This document shows positions 16,122-25,419 of a DNA stretch of 64,000 nucleotides, piece by piece (position 1 is the stretch's first letter; every line of letters starts with the position of its first letter). The DNA is from Pigmentiphaga litoralis. GTDB taxonomy: Bacteria; Pseudomonadota; Gammaproteobacteria; Burkholderiales; Burkholderiaceae_B. The notes below the pieces were generated by a model. It did not search any database. It was given only the letters and a program-made list of their open reading frames with translations, and was not told the DNA's origin. The translations under genes were made by a program, and so were the position numbers. Location: NCBI RefSeq assembly GCF_014651835.1, contig NZ_BMXQ01000001.1:1378801-1442800 (forward strand), read 5' to 3'.

Positions 16122-17174
16122 ATGCGGTTTTTATGGCCTGACCTGCTCTGGTCATTGCTCCTCGTCCCTCTCCTGATCGCGGTCTATATCGCCGTGCTGC
16201 GGCGACGCAAAAAAGCGGTGCTTCGATACTCCAGCATGCTGCTCGTGCGCGACGCGCTCGGACCCGCGCAGCGCTTGCGCCGGCACATCCCTCCCCTGCT
16301 TTTTTTGTTAGCGATGATGTCAGCGCTGTTCGCGGCCGCGCGGCCCAGCGCCACGGTCGTGCTTCCGGCCGAGTACCTGACGCTGGTGCTGGCCATGGAT
16401 GTGTCACGCAGCATGCAGGCGAGCGATGTCGAGCCCACGCGCATGTTCGCGGCGCAGGGCGCCGCCAAACAGTTCATCGATGAGCTGCCGTCCAGCGTGC
16501 GGCTCGGCATCGTGTCGTTCGCGGGCACCGCTGCCGTGGTGCAGACGCCTACCGAAAGCCGGCCCGACATGATCGCGGCCATCGAACGCTTCCAGCTGCA
16601 GCGTGGCACGGCCACAGGCAGCGGCCTGATCCTGGCGCTCGCCATGCTGTTCCCGCAAGACGGGATCGATCTTGAATCCGAAGTGTTCCGCAGCAGCTCG
16701 CGCTACGGCTCGCGCGCCCTGCCCCCCGCTGGCGCCAAGCCGGCGGCGCCCGCGCAGAATCGGGCGCCTGTCATGCCGGCGTCCTACACGGGTGGCGCAA
16801 TCATCCTGCTCAGCGATGGCCGCCGCACGACCGGCCCGGACCCGCTGGATGCCGCCAAGATGGCCGCCGAGCGCGGCGTGCGTGTCTACACCGTCGGCTT
16901 CGGCACGAACCAGGGCGCCATGATCGGCGATGAAGGCTGGTCGTTCTACGCGCGGCTGGACGAGCCCACCCTGAAGGCGGTGGCGCAGATGACCGGGGGC
17001 GAATACTTCCAGGCCAGCTCGGCAGCGGACCTGCGCAAGATCTACGAAGGCCTGAACCTGAAGTTCTCGATGGAAAAGCGCGAGACCGAAATCAGCGCCC
17101 TCTTTGCCGCCCTTGCGGCGCTGCTCACGGTATTGGCAGCAGGCCTGTCGGTCGTCTGGTTCAGGCGTCAATGA
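16122..17174 (+). CDS. VWA-domain membrane protein, paralogue of the 11706-12758 product
   Basis: 350 residues with the same plan as the other VWA protein here: membrane helices near 8-26 and 57-73, a VWA domain with MIDAS DVSRS (Asp93, Ser95, Ser97) and ILLSDGRRTTGPDP, and a C-terminal helix at about 328-347. The ATG at 16122 has AAGGAG eight bases upstream; the frame is open much further 5' but without homology. It is transcribed away from the protease-MoxR-DUF58-VWA group. The shared length and motifs point to an old duplication. Confidence 0.9.
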   Translation: MRFLWPDLLWSLLLVPLLIAVYIAVLRRRKKAVLRYSSMLLVRDALGPAQRLRRHIPPLLFLLAMMSALFAAARPSATVVLPAEYLTLVLAMDVSRSMQASDVEPTRMFAAQGAAKQFIDELPSSVRLGIVSFAGTAAVVQTPTESRPDMIAAIERFQLQRGTATGSGLILALAMLFPQDGIDLESEVFRSSSRYGSRALPPAGAKPAAPAQNRAPVMPASYTGGAIILLSDGRRTTGPDPLDAAKMAAERGVRVYTVGFGTNQGAMIGDEGWSFYARLDEPTLKAVAQMTGGEYFQASSAADLRKIYEGLNLKFSMEKRETEISALFAALAALLTVLAAGLSVVWFRRQ

Positions 17175-17176
17175 AC

Positions 17177-17207
17177 GGCTGACCGCCGGTCCCTGCGATG
17201 GTCAGCC
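17177..17207. terminator. Possible terminator hairpin between convergent genes
   Basis: GGCTGACC (17177-17184) and GGTCAGCC (17200-17207) form a perfect 8-bp stem just after the VWA stop. No T-run follows on either strand, so it may be a weak or factor-dependent terminator. Confidence 0.4.
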
Positions 17208-17223
17208 TTGCCTGCCATGCGAA

Positions 17224-19092
17224 TCAGCCCGCTTGCGGGTCCAGGTGCCTGGCCAGGAACGCTTCCATGGCCGCGTAAAACTCGAACTGGTTCTCTTCAT
17301 TGTGGAAGCCGTGCCCTTCGTTGTCCTTGACCATGTACTCCACCTCGACTCCCCTGCCCCGCAACGCCGCCACGATCTGATCGCTTTCGTCCTTGTTGAC
17401 GCGAGGATCCTGCGCGCCCTGCGCAACGAACAGCGGCGTCCTGATCCTGTCCACAAAGAAGACGGGAGACCCTTCGCGCAGCAGCGCTTCGTCTTTTTCC
17501 GGATGTCCCACCATTTCGTGCATGGAGTCCAGGAAGGGCTTCCAGTACGGCGGAATGGTGTTCATGAACGTGAAGAGGTTGGCCACGCCCACATAGTCCA
17601 CGGCCGCCGCGTACAGGTCCGGCGTGAACGCGATGCCAGCCAGGGTGGCATAGCCCCCATAGCTGGCGCCGTAGATCGCGACGCGTTTGCGATCGGCCAC
17701 GCCGGACTTGACCAGCCAGTCCACGCCGTCGGTGATGTCGTCCTGCATGGTCTTGCCCCATTGCTTGAACGAGGCTTCCCAGAACGCGCGGCCAAAGCCC
17801 GTCGACCCGCGAAAATTGATCTGCAGCACGGCGTAGCCCCGGTTGGCCAGGAACTGGATTTCCGGGTTGAAGCCCCACACGTCGCGTGCCCACGGCCCGC
17901 CATGCGGATTGACGATCACCGGCAGGTTTTCGGCCGGCACGCCCACGGGCAGGGTCAGGTAGCCGCGAATCGTCAGGCCATCGCGCGCCGCAAATTCAAT
18001 CGGCTTCATGACGGCCATGTCATCCTCGGCAAGATGCGGCTGGATCACGCTCAGCAGCGTCAGCTGCCGGGACTGGCTGTCATACAGATACCGCGCACCT
18101 TGCGTCCGATCGTTGTAGGTCGCAACGATAAAGCGGGTCTCGTCGCGCGTTGCGCTTTGCAGGGCAATCTCATAACCCGGCAGTTGCTGCTTCAGGTCGT
18201 CATAGACCGCGCCAAGCACCGGGTCCAGCACCTTGTGCTCGCTTTTCCAGGTCGTGTAGTGGATCTCGGTCAGCACCTTGCGGCGATGCGAGTAGGCCAG
18301 CCCCGACACATCCACGTCCGGGTGCTCGAACAGCAGTGCGCCTTCCTGCGCGGTCTGGGGATCGAACTCGAAGATGGCCGCCTTGTCGCGCCCCCGGTTC
18401 GACGACACGTACAGCCGGCGATTGTCAAAGGTAAAGAACAGCGGCGACACGGACTCCTTGAAGTCCGTGGTCAGCAAGGCCTTGAAATCGTCGGTTTCCG
18501 TGTCGCGATACAGCAGTGTGTTGTTGACGCCATCGGTGGTGATCGCCAGACGCAGCTTGCCGTCGTGGTCCGTTCCCCAGCCGGTGATGTTGCCGGGGTT
18601 GGCCGCAACCAGCTCGGCTTCACCGGTCGCGACATCGACACGGAATACGTCGAACACCTGGTTGTCGCGGTGGTTGTGGGACAGCAGCAGATGCGCGTCA
18701 TCGTCTTCCAGGTCGTCCACCAGCTGCGCCCGGACGCCCTCGAAGGGCGTCAGGTCGCGCGGCTCGGCGCCTCCGGCGATCGGTACCGACAGCACATGAA
18801 AATTCTCATCGCCGCCAAAGTCCTTCACATACAGCACATGCTCGCTGCCCTTCCAGAAATAGCCCCCCACGTCGCGCGCCGTCTCGGAGGTCAACGCGCG
18901 CGGTTCGCCCGACAAGGTGCCGTCGGCGGCCAGCGGCTGAACGAACACGTTCTGGCGTCCGGCATGCGGCGCCAGAAAGGCCAGGTGCTTCCCATCGGGC
19001 GAGATGCGGTACTGCGACCGCTCGGGCTTGCGAAAGAAATCCCTGACGTCGTAACGCTTGGCGGGGCCGGTTCGGGCAGGGGAAGTCGTCAT
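17224..19092 (-). CDS. S9-family peptidase (prolyl oligopeptidase / acylaminoacyl-peptidase type)
   Basis: 622 residues. An N-terminal beta-propeller half (FRKPERSQYRISPDGKHLAF onward) precedes a C-terminal alpha/beta-hydrolase half starting near VNPHGGPW. Catalytic residues are Ser477 (GASYGGYA), an Asp near 561 (GAQDPRVNK) and His near 594 (EGHGFH). There is no signal peptide, so it is probably cytoplasmic and cleaves small peptides. The ATG at 19092 is preceded by AAGGTG and matches where family homology begins; the longer open frame upstream is not supported. It is monocistronic and divergent from mscS. Confidence 0.9.
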   Translation of the reverse strand: MTTSPARTGPAKRYDVRDFFRKPERSQYRISPDGKHLAFLAPHAGRQNVFVQPLAADGTLSGEPRALTSETARDVGGYFWKGSEHVLYVKDFGGDENFHVLSVPIAGGAEPRDLTPFEGVRAQLVDDLEDDDAHLLLSHNHRDNQVFDVFRVDVATGEAELVAANPGNITGWGTDHDGKLRLAITTDGVNNTLLYRDTETDDFKALLTTDFKESVSPLFFTFDNRRLYVSSNRGRDKAAIFEFDPQTAQEGALLFEHPDVDVSGLAYSHRRKVLTEIHYTTWKSEHKVLDPVLGAVYDDLKQQLPGYEIALQSATRDETRFIVATYNDRTQGARYLYDSQSRQLTLLSVIQPHLAEDDMAVMKPIEFAARDGLTIRGYLTLPVGVPAENLPVIVNPHGGPWARDVWGFNPEIQFLANRGYAVLQINFRGSTGFGRAFWEASFKQWGKTMQDDITDGVDWLVKSGVADRKRVAIYGASYGGYATLAGIAFTPDLYAAAVDYVGVANLFTFMNTIPPYWKPFLDSMHEMVGHPEKDEALLREGSPVFFVDRIRTPLFVAQGAQDPRVNKDESDQIVAALRGRGVEVEYMVKDNEGHGFHNEENQFEFYAAMEAFLARHLDPQAG

Positions 19093-19277
19093 GGGCAGGC
19101 ACCTTGGAAGTTGAGCAAAGCAGATTCGATACTGTAGCCCCTCGATAGGTTCCGGCATCGACCGTGACAATGCGGATCATGCTGCAGTGCACACAAATGG
19201 AAAAACTTGAGTCCGTGCCCCGGGCCCACCTTGCTTGTTAGGATGAATCACTTCTCAACCGCAAGCAGAGAGGTGAC

Positions 19278-20429
19278 ATGGACGCGATCCTTCCCGAAAA
19301 CGTCTTGGCGCTGGCACGCCCGTGGCTGCTGTTCGGTGCGGCTATCGTCGTGGCGCTGCTCGCCGCCTTTGTGATTCACCGCATGCTGATCGCGGTGCTG
19401 CGCCGACTGGCGCGCCGCAAGCCCTTCACCACCGCCATGACGCGCTATGCCTATCGCGCCAGCCAGGTGGTGCTGATGCTGGTTGCGGTCCGCATGGTGC
19501 TCAGTGGCACGCCCGAAGACTTCCCGTTTCTGGTGGGCGCATCGTACGTCGTGTCGGTATCGTTGATTCTGGCAATGACCTGGCTGGTGCACCGATGCGT
19601 CCACGCCATCAGCGCCACGGTCGTCACCCTCAATCCCTACGACGTCGTGGACAACCTGCGCGCCCGCCGTATCCTGACGCAGACGCGGGTCCTTACGCGC
19701 AGCGCGCATTTCATCATCGCGCTGCTGGGGCTGTCGTTCGTGTTGCTGACCTTGCCGGGCGCGCGCCAGTTTGGCGCCAGCCTGCTCGCCTCGGCCGGGG
19801 TGGCCGGCCTCGTGGCCGGTATCGCCGCTCGGCCGGTGCTGGGCAACTTCATTGCCGGTTTGCAGATTGCCTTCACCCAGCCAATCCGCATCGATGACGT
19901 GCTGATCGTGCAGGGCGAATGGGGCCGGGTCGAAGAGATCACCGGCGCCTTCGTGGTCGTGCGGATCTGGGACGAACGGCGGCTGATCGTGCCGCTGCAG
20001 TGGTTCATTGAAAACCCGTTTGAAAACTGGACCCACACCTCGTCCACGATCCTGGGCACCGTGTTCCTTTGGCTGGATTTCAGCGTGCCGCTCGACAAGG
20101 TCCGCGCCGAATTCGAACGGGTCTGCCATGCCAACGCCTTGTGGGACCAACGCGTCTGCGTCATGCACGTGGTCGACACCACCGACCGCGCCATGCAGAT
20201 CCGTCTGCTGGTCAGCGCGATCGATTCGGGAACCGCCTTCGAGCTGCGTTGCCAGATACGGGAAGCCATGCTGAGCTTTGTGGCGGCCCGGTATCCCGAA
20301 GGACTGCCCCGTGTCCGCGCCGAGATGTCCGGGCAGGTGTCCAGCCAGGCGCCTGCCGACATCGACGGCACGGGGCGGATTGCCGATGCTTACAGTGCGC
20401 CGACCCCCAAGGCCAGCAAGTTCGCGTAG
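19278..20429 (+). CDS. MscS-family small-conductance mechanosensitive channel
   Basis: 383 residues. Several membrane helices (first near 14-33; others about 57-105 and 145-165) lead into the MscS pore helix and beta domain, with the conserved stretches GVAGLVAGIAARPVLGNFIAG, QIAFTQPIRIDDVLIV and GRVEEITGAFVVVRIWDERRLIVP. It is expected in the inner membrane, releasing solutes on osmotic downshock. The ATG follows GAGAGG. The C-terminal tail after about residue 355 is unlike the family core. It is upstream of an MlaC-like gene with an 87-bp gap. Confidence 0.9.
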   Translation: MDAILPENVLALARPWLLFGAAIVVALLAAFVIHRMLIAVLRRLARRKPFTTAMTRYAYRASQVVLMLVAVRMVLSGTPEDFPFLVGASYVVSVSLILAMTWLVHRCVHAISATVVTLNPYDVVDNLRARRILTQTRVLTRSAHFIIALLGLSFVLLTLPGARQFGASLLASAGVAGLVAGIAARPVLGNFIAGLQIAFTQPIRIDDVLIVQGEWGRVEEITGAFVVVRIWDERRLIVPLQWFIENPFENWTHTSSTILGTVFLWLDFSVPLDKVRAEFERVCHANALWDQRVCVMHVVDTTDRAMQIRLLVSAIDSGTAFELRCQIREAMLSFVAARYPEGLPRVRAEMSGQVSSQAPADIDGTGRIADAYSAPTPKASKFA

Positions 20430-20516
20430 AGTGAAAAAGGCTAACCGGGCGCGGATCTGCGAGCCGCCCGGACCCACCGCGCACCCTTTGTCTTGCCCTG
20501 TCTGGAGTTTTCGACC

Positions 20517-21209
20517 ATGTACCCCTCAACGACCCCGATCACCGCCGCACGCGTGCCCTCGCCCGCAGCCTTTGCGCGACGCTGCGTCGCGACGCTGGTG
20601 CTGGGTGTGGCCGCCATTGCCGCAATGCCCACTGTCCGCGCGCAGGCGCCGGACCCCATGGAACCGCCTGCCGCCATCATCGAAAAGGCAGCAACGAACG
20701 TCCTCGCGCGCATCCGGTCCGACAACGAATTGAAGTCCGGTTCGCCCGCCAAGGTAAACCAGGCCGTGGACGAATTGATCCTGCCTTACGTCGATTTCGA
20801 AAAGACGACCCGGCTTGCCGTGGGCCGCCACTGGCGCCAGGCCACGCCTGAACAGCAGCAGCAGCTGGTCAAGGAATTCCGCAACATGCTGGTGCGCACG
20901 TACAGCGGCGCGGTGTCCAGCATCTCGCCGCAGGCCAAGATGGAAATGCGCCCCTTCCGCGCCGACGCCGCCGCCACCGACGTCGTGGTCCGCACGCTGG
21001 TCAGCGATGAAGACCGAGACGCGATCCCGGTGGACTACCGCATGGAAAAGACGCCACAGGGCTGGAAGATCTATGACCTGAACGTATTGGGCGTCTGGTT
21101 CATCGAGAACTATCGCAATCAGTTCTCGCCGGTCGTTGCGCAAAGCGGCATCGACGGCCTGATCACGACCTTGCGCAGCCGCAACGAACAGATGAAGGTG
21201 TCGCCGTAG
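20517..21209 (+). CDS. MlaC/Ttg2D-family phospholipid-binding protein
   Basis: 230 residues with a signal peptide (core about 24-38, cleavage near 42-44 in VRAQA) and the MlaC domain, seen as [40 protein letters not shown] and [20 protein letters not shown]. MlaC ferries phospholipids across the periplasm between the Mla outer-membrane and ABC-transporter complexes. No mlaF, mlaE or mlaD gene is adjacent, so it is a stand-alone copy or a paralogue. The ATG at 20517 has TCTGGAG upstream and is preferred over an earlier in-frame start. Confidence 0.87.
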   Translation: MYPSTTPITAARVPSPAAFARRCVATLVLGVAAIAAMPTVRAQAPDPMEPPAAIIEKAATNVLARIRSDNELKSGSPAKVNQAVDELILPYVDFEKTTRLAVGRHWRQATPEQQQQLVKEFRNMLVRTYSGAVSSISPQAKMEMRPFRADAAATDVVVRTLVSDEDRDAIPVDYRMEKTPQGWKIYDLNVLGVWFIENYRNQFSPVVAQSGIDGLITTLRSRNEQMKVSP

Positions 21210-21246
21210 CGAGTTTGCTATCCTTACGCCTTTGCCAGCTGCTGTC

Positions 21247-21888
21247 ATGCCCCTAAGAGCCGGAAACGTATTCATGGTCGTCGCCCCGAGCGGCGCAGGC
21301 AAGTCCAGCCTGGTCAACGCGCTGCTCGACCGCAGCCCCGAGATCCGGTTGTCCATCTCCTGCACGACCCGGGCGCCTCGCCCCAAAGAAACCGACGGAA
21401 AGGAATACCACTTCGTTTCCGTCACCGCCTTCGAAAAGATGCAGCGCGAAGACGACCTGCTGGAATGGGCCGAAGTGCATGGCAACTTCTACGGCACGCC
21501 GCGCGACTGGATCATGCGCCAGACCGAGGCAGGCCAGGACGTGCTGCTGGAAATCGACTGGCAGGGCGCCCGCCAGGTGCGGGCCAAGTACCCCGAGGCG
21601 ATCGGCATCTTTATCCTGCCGCCGTCCATCGAGGCGCTGGAAGCCCGGCTGCACAACCGTGGCCAGGATGCGCCGCAGGTGATTGCCCGGCGCCTGCTGG
21701 CAGCCGGCGGGGAGTTCGCGCACGCCCCCGAGTCCGAATATGTTATTATTAATCAAGACTTTAACGCAGCCCTGGCGGAATTGAACACCATCGTTTCCGC
21801 CGCCCGGCTGCGTTTTCGTTCTCAGGCGGCGCGCCACGCCCAGCTGTTTTCCGAGCTCGGCATTCCCCATACACCGGCGCCCGTCTAG
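21247..21888 (+). CDS. gmk: Guanylate kinase
   Basis: 213 residues. It phosphorylates GMP to GDP with ATP. Walker A is APSGAGKS (13-20), followed by the GMP-binding segments [19 protein letters not shown] and [14 protein letters not shown], and [15 protein letters not shown]. The ATG at 21247 is chosen over a TTG five codons upstream because it puts the P-loop at the usual distance. It starts the common gmk-rpoZ-spoT group. Confidence 0.97.
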   Translation: MPLRAGNVFMVVAPSGAGKSSLVNALLDRSPEIRLSISCTTRAPRPKETDGKEYHFVSVTAFEKMQREDDLLEWAEVHGNFYGTPRDWIMRQTEAGQDVLLEIDWQGARQVRAKYPEAIGIFILPPSIEALEARLHNRGQDAPQVIARRLLAAGGEFAHAPESEYVIINQDFNAALAELNTIVSAARLRFRSQAARHAQLFSELGIPHTPAPV

Positions 21889-21947
21889 CCGCGCCGCGTT
21901 TTTCAGCGCTCCTGCTCTGATCTGTACTGACTTTATCTGGGACCCAC

Positions 21948-22151
21948 ATGGCTCGTATTACGGTCGAAGACTGCTTGAAACACATCCCGAACCGGTTCAA
22001 ATTGACCCTGGTCGCCACCTACCGTGCACGCCAGCTCGCGCAGGGCCATGCGGCCAAGCTCGACACCAAGGACAAACCGACCGTGACCGCGCTGCGTGAA
22101 ATCGCCGCCGGCCAGACTGGTCTGGAAATGCTCAAGAAGGTCCCCACCTAA
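21948..22151 (+). CDS. rpoZ: RNA polymerase omega subunit
   Basis: 67 residues: [17 protein letters not shown] at the N-terminus, the ATYRARQL segment that packs on the beta-prime subunit, and a short tail. Omega aids beta-prime folding and forms part of one ppGpp-binding site, which fits its place directly ahead of spoT. It lies 59 bp after gmk. Confidence 0.97.
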   Translation: MARITVEDCLKHIPNRFKLTLVATYRARQLAQGHAAKLDTKDKPTVTALREIAAGQTGLEMLKKVPT

Positions 22152-22380
22152 GTAGTCAGCCTGTATCCAGTCCGCGTGGTGGAACTCGGGGCGCCTGCGT
22201 CGCAAGACGCCCCGGGAGACAGTTTCCACCCGATCGGACGATGCCAACTTCCAGTGCGCCCACGCGCAGCTCGCCTGGGTTTCGACGAGTGCCTCCTGTC
22301 CTTTGCTCCAGACAGGCACCTCGCGTCCGTACTGGGCAGGGTCGGTCGTCGCCGCCCCTGCTGACTCTCTTGCGACGACT

Positions 22381-24651
22381 ATGGGATTTACTGTCACTTC
22401 CTCACGTTCAGGGTCCGCGCCCGAGCCCTCGTCTGCAGTCTCCCCCGCTTCGAACGGCCATTCGCCGCTCGCGCCCTCCGCTACGCCCGCTACCTACCAT
22501 GCCCCCGCCGCCGGGGTATCGCTGGCCCCCCTGACCGAAACCATCTCGCTGTACCTGAGCCCGGAAGACGTCCGCCGCGTGCGTGATGCCTACCGCTTTT
22601 CCGACGAGTCGCATCTGGGCCAGTTCCGCGCCAGCGGCGAAGCCTACATCTCGCACCCCATCGCGGTAACCGAGATCTGCGCCGGCTGGAAGCTCGATGC
22701 CGACGCGCTGATGGCGGCGTTGCTGCACGACGTGATGGAAGACCAGGGGGTCAAGAAGCAGGAACTGATCGAACGCTTCGGCGTTGACGTGGCGGACCTG
22801 GTCGACGGCCTGTCCAAGCTCGATCGCCTTGAATTCGCCAGCAAGGCCGAGCAGCAGGCGGAAAGCTTCCGCAAGATGCTGCTGGCCATGGCGCGCGACG
22901 TGCGGGTGATCCTGATCAAGCTGGCCGACCGCCTGCACAACATGCGCACCCTGGGCGCGGTGGCGCCCGAAAAGCGCCGTCGCGTGGCCCGCGAAACGCT
23001 GGACATCTATTCGCCGATCGCGCACCGGCTCGGCCTGAACATCATCTACCGCGAGCTGCAGGAACTCTGCTTTCAGGCGATCTATCCGCATCGCTACCAA
23101 GTGCTGCAGCGCGCGGTGCTGTCGGCCCGCGGCAATCGCCGCGAGCTGGTCAGCAAGATCCAGGACACGGTCCGCGCCGCCCTGCCCGCCGCCGGCATCG
23201 AAGCCGACGTGCTGGGCCGCGAAAAGAACCTGTTCGGCATCTACAACAAGATGACCGAGCAAAAGAAATCGTTTTCTGAAGTGCTCGACATCTATGGTTT
23301 CCGGGTGGTGGTTAATTCCCAGCCGGAGTGCTACCTGACCCTGGGCACGCTGCACCAGCTGTTTCGCCCGGTGCCTGGCAAGTTCAAGGACTACATCGCC
23401 ATTCCCAAGGTGAACGGCTACCAGTCGCTGCACACCACCGTGGTCGGGCCCTATGGCACACCGGTCGAATTCCAGGTGCGCACCCGGGACATGAATCAGG
23501 TCGCCGAAAGTGGCGTGGCGGCGCACTGGTTGTACAAGTCCAGCGACGTCAGCCTGAACGACCTGCAAAAGCGCACCCACCAGTGGCTGCAATCGCTGCT
23601 GGACATCCAGCGGCAGACCGGCGACAGCAGCGAATTCCTGGAACACGTCAAGGTGGACCTCTTCCCCGACGCAGTGTATGTGTTCACCCCGCGCGGCAAG
23701 ATCATTTCGCTGCCCCGTGGCGCAACGCCGATCGACTTTTCTTACCTCATCCATACCGACGTCGGCAACCAGACGGTGGCGGCCAAGGTGAACGGCGAAT
23801 TCGTGCCGCTGCGCACCGAGCTGAAAAGCGGCGATTCGGTCGAAATCGTCACGTCGGAATCATCGCGGCCAAATGCGCAGTGGCTCAATTTCGTACGCAC
23901 CGGCAAGGCCCGTTCCGAAATCCGGCACTACCTGCGCACCGTCAAGTACGAAGAATCCGCGGCCTTTGGCGAGCGCCTGCTGGCGTCGGCGCTCAAGTCC
24001 ATCGGGCTGCCGATGCCCGAGTCGACGGACCCGGTCTGGGACAAGCTGGCCCGTGGCAGCGGCGCGCGGTCGCGCGACGAGATCCTGGCCGACATCGGAC
24101 TGGGCAAGCGTCTGGCTGCCGTCGTCGCCCGCCGCTTCATGCCTGAAGGCGACCCGATCGCCACGTCCGCCGCCCAGGTGGACGAGGCGACCGATCCGGC
24201 GGCGACGCCTATCCGTATCCAGGGCAATGAAGGCCTGGCGGTGCAACTGGCGCCTTGCTGCACGCCGATCCCGGGGGACAGCATCGTCGCCTATGTGCGC
24301 CTGGGCCATGGCCTTGTCGTGCATACCGAAGACTGCCCCAATGCCCGCCGCCAGCGTGCTCGCGAGCCGGAACGCTGGCTGGATGTGGCCTGGGACGACC
24401 AGACGTCCAAGCACTTCACGGCCCGCATCGACGTCGTGCTGCGGCAAGAGCGCGGTGTGCTGGGACGGGTGGCGGCCGAGATCTCCGCAGCCGATGCCAA
24501 CATTACCCATGTGTCGATGCAGGACGAGGCCTCCAGCACGGTCGCGGTGCACTTTACCGTCCAGGTCGAAAGCCGGCAGCATCTGGCGCAAGTAATCCGT
24601 TACTTGCGGCGCGTGCCCCAGGTCCAGCGGATCATCCGGATCAAGGGCTGA
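22381..24651 (+). CDS. spoT: Bifunctional (p)ppGpp synthetase/hydrolase SpoT
   Basis: 756 residues. An N-terminal extension of about 50 residues rich in Ser, Ala and Pro leads to the hydrolase HD domain with intact His116-Asp117 (ALLHDVMED), then the synthetase domain (GREKNLFGIYNKM; KFKDYIAIPKVNGYQSLHT), a TGS domain (VYVFTPRGKIISLPRGATPI) and a C-terminal ACT domain. Both active sites look complete, so it should make and degrade (p)ppGpp. ATG 22381 is the first ATG in frame before homology, though its ribosome-binding site is weak and a TTG at 22303 is possible. Confidence 0.95.
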   Translation: MGFTVTSSRSGSAPEPSSAVSPASNGHSPLAPSATPATYHAPAAGVSLAPLTETISLYLSPEDVRRVRDAYRFSDESHLGQFRASGEAYISHPIAVTEICAGWKLDADALMAALLHDVMEDQGVKKQELIERFGVDVADLVDGLSKLDRLEFASKAEQQAESFRKMLLAMARDVRVILIKLADRLHNMRTLGAVAPEKRRRVARETLDIYSPIAHRLGLNIIYRELQELCFQAIYPHRYQVLQRAVLSARGNRRELVSKIQDTVRAALPAAGIEADVLGREKNLFGIYNKMTEQKKSFSEVLDIYGFRVVVNSQPECYLTLGTLHQLFRPVPGKFKDYIAIPKVNGYQSLHTTVVGPYGTPVEFQVRTRDMNQVAESGVAAHWLYKSSDVSLNDLQKRTHQWLQSLLDIQRQTGDSSEFLEHVKVDLFPDAVYVFTPRGKIISLPRGATPIDFSYLIHTDVGNQTVAAKVNGEFVPLRTELKSGDSVEIVTSESSRPNAQWLNFVRTGKARSEIRHYLRTVKYEESAAFGERLLASALKSIGLPMPESTDPVWDKLARGSGARSRDEILADIGLGKRLAAVVARRFMPEGDPIATSAAQVDEATDPAATPIRIQGNEGLAVQLAPCCTPIPGDSIVAYVRLGHGLVVHTEDCPNARRQRAREPERWLDVAWDDQTSKHFTARIDVVLRQERGVLGRVAAEISAADANITHVSMQDEASSTVAVHFTVQVESRQHLAQVIRYLRRVPQVQRIIRIKG

Positions 24652-24674
24652 CCAAAGGCGTCTGCGGGATGACG

Positions 24675-24718
24675 CAAAAAAGGCTGCGTAACGGGATGAC
24701 CGTACGCAGCCTTTTTTC
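24675..24718. terminator. Bidirectional rho-independent terminator between spoT and greB
   Basis: GGCTGCGTA (24682-24690) pairs with TACGCAGCC (24703-24711). The stem is flanked by an A-run on the left and a T-run on the right, so it can serve spoT. It can also work from the minus strand, although greB ends 120 bp away. Confidence 0.9.
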
Positions 24719-24841
24719 TGCCTGCAACGCGTGCTGCGCGGCCTGCGCCACGCCGCATGGCGGCGACGTCAAGTGCAGCGCTACCCTGCGGCACCGCCTG
24801 CTGCTTGGCGTCCTGCTTGGCGTCCTGCGTAGCCCTGCGCC

Positions 24842-25411
24842 TTAGCGGGCGTCTTCCACCGGCTCCGGATACGTCACTTCAAGAATATCCAGCTCGTCGA
24901 TGCCTGCAGGGGTGCGCAGCACCACTGTGTCCCCAATCTTGGCCTTGGTCAGCGCCCGCGCCACGGGCGATATCCAGCTGATCTTGCCTTGCAGCGGTTC
25001 TGCTTCATCCACGCCCACGATGGTGACCGTGTGCGTCTCGCCTTCCTTGTCCGAATACGTGACGGTCGCGCCAAAGAACACGTGATCCCGGTTGGGTTGC
25101 GACGCGCTGTCGACCACTTCGGCGATATCCAGACGCTTGGTCAGGAAGCGCATGCGCCGATCGATCTCGCGCAGCCGTTTCTTGCCATACAGGTAATCGC
25201 CGTTTTCGGACCGGTCGCCGTTGGAGGCAGCCCATGACACGATCTGCACCACCGACGGCCGGTCGACCGTCATCAGGTGCGTCAATTCATCGCGCAAGCG
25301 CGCGTAGCCTTCCGGGGTAATGTAATTGCGGACCCCGGCCGGCAAGGCGACGGCTTCGGGCAGCTCGTCGTCTTCGTCGGCATCGGATTCTTTGACAAAC
25401 GCTTTGTTCAT
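24842..25411 (-). CDS. greB: Transcription elongation factor GreB
   Basis: 189 residues. The N-terminal coiled-coil carries GYARLRDELTHLM and the acidic tip segment NGDRSENGDYLYGKKRLREID. The C-terminal FKBP-like domain follows (VFFGATVTYSD; ISWISPVARALTKAKIGDTVVLRTPAG). It stimulates transcript cleavage in backtracked RNA polymerase. An acidic N-terminal extension (DADEDDELPE) precedes the core. It starts 8 bp after the PHP phosphatase gene on the same strand, so it is last in a three-gene operon. Confidence 0.95.
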   Translation of the reverse strand: MNKAFVKESDADEDDELPEAVALPAGVRNYITPEGYARLRDELTHLMTVDRPSVVQIVSWAASNGDRSENGDYLYGKKRLREIDRRMRFLTKRLDIAEVVDSASQPNRDHVFFGATVTYSDKEGETHTVTIVGVDEAEPLQGKISWISPVARALTKAKIGDTVVLRTPAGIDELDILEVTYPEPVEDAR

Positions 25412-25419
25412 GTCGGTAC

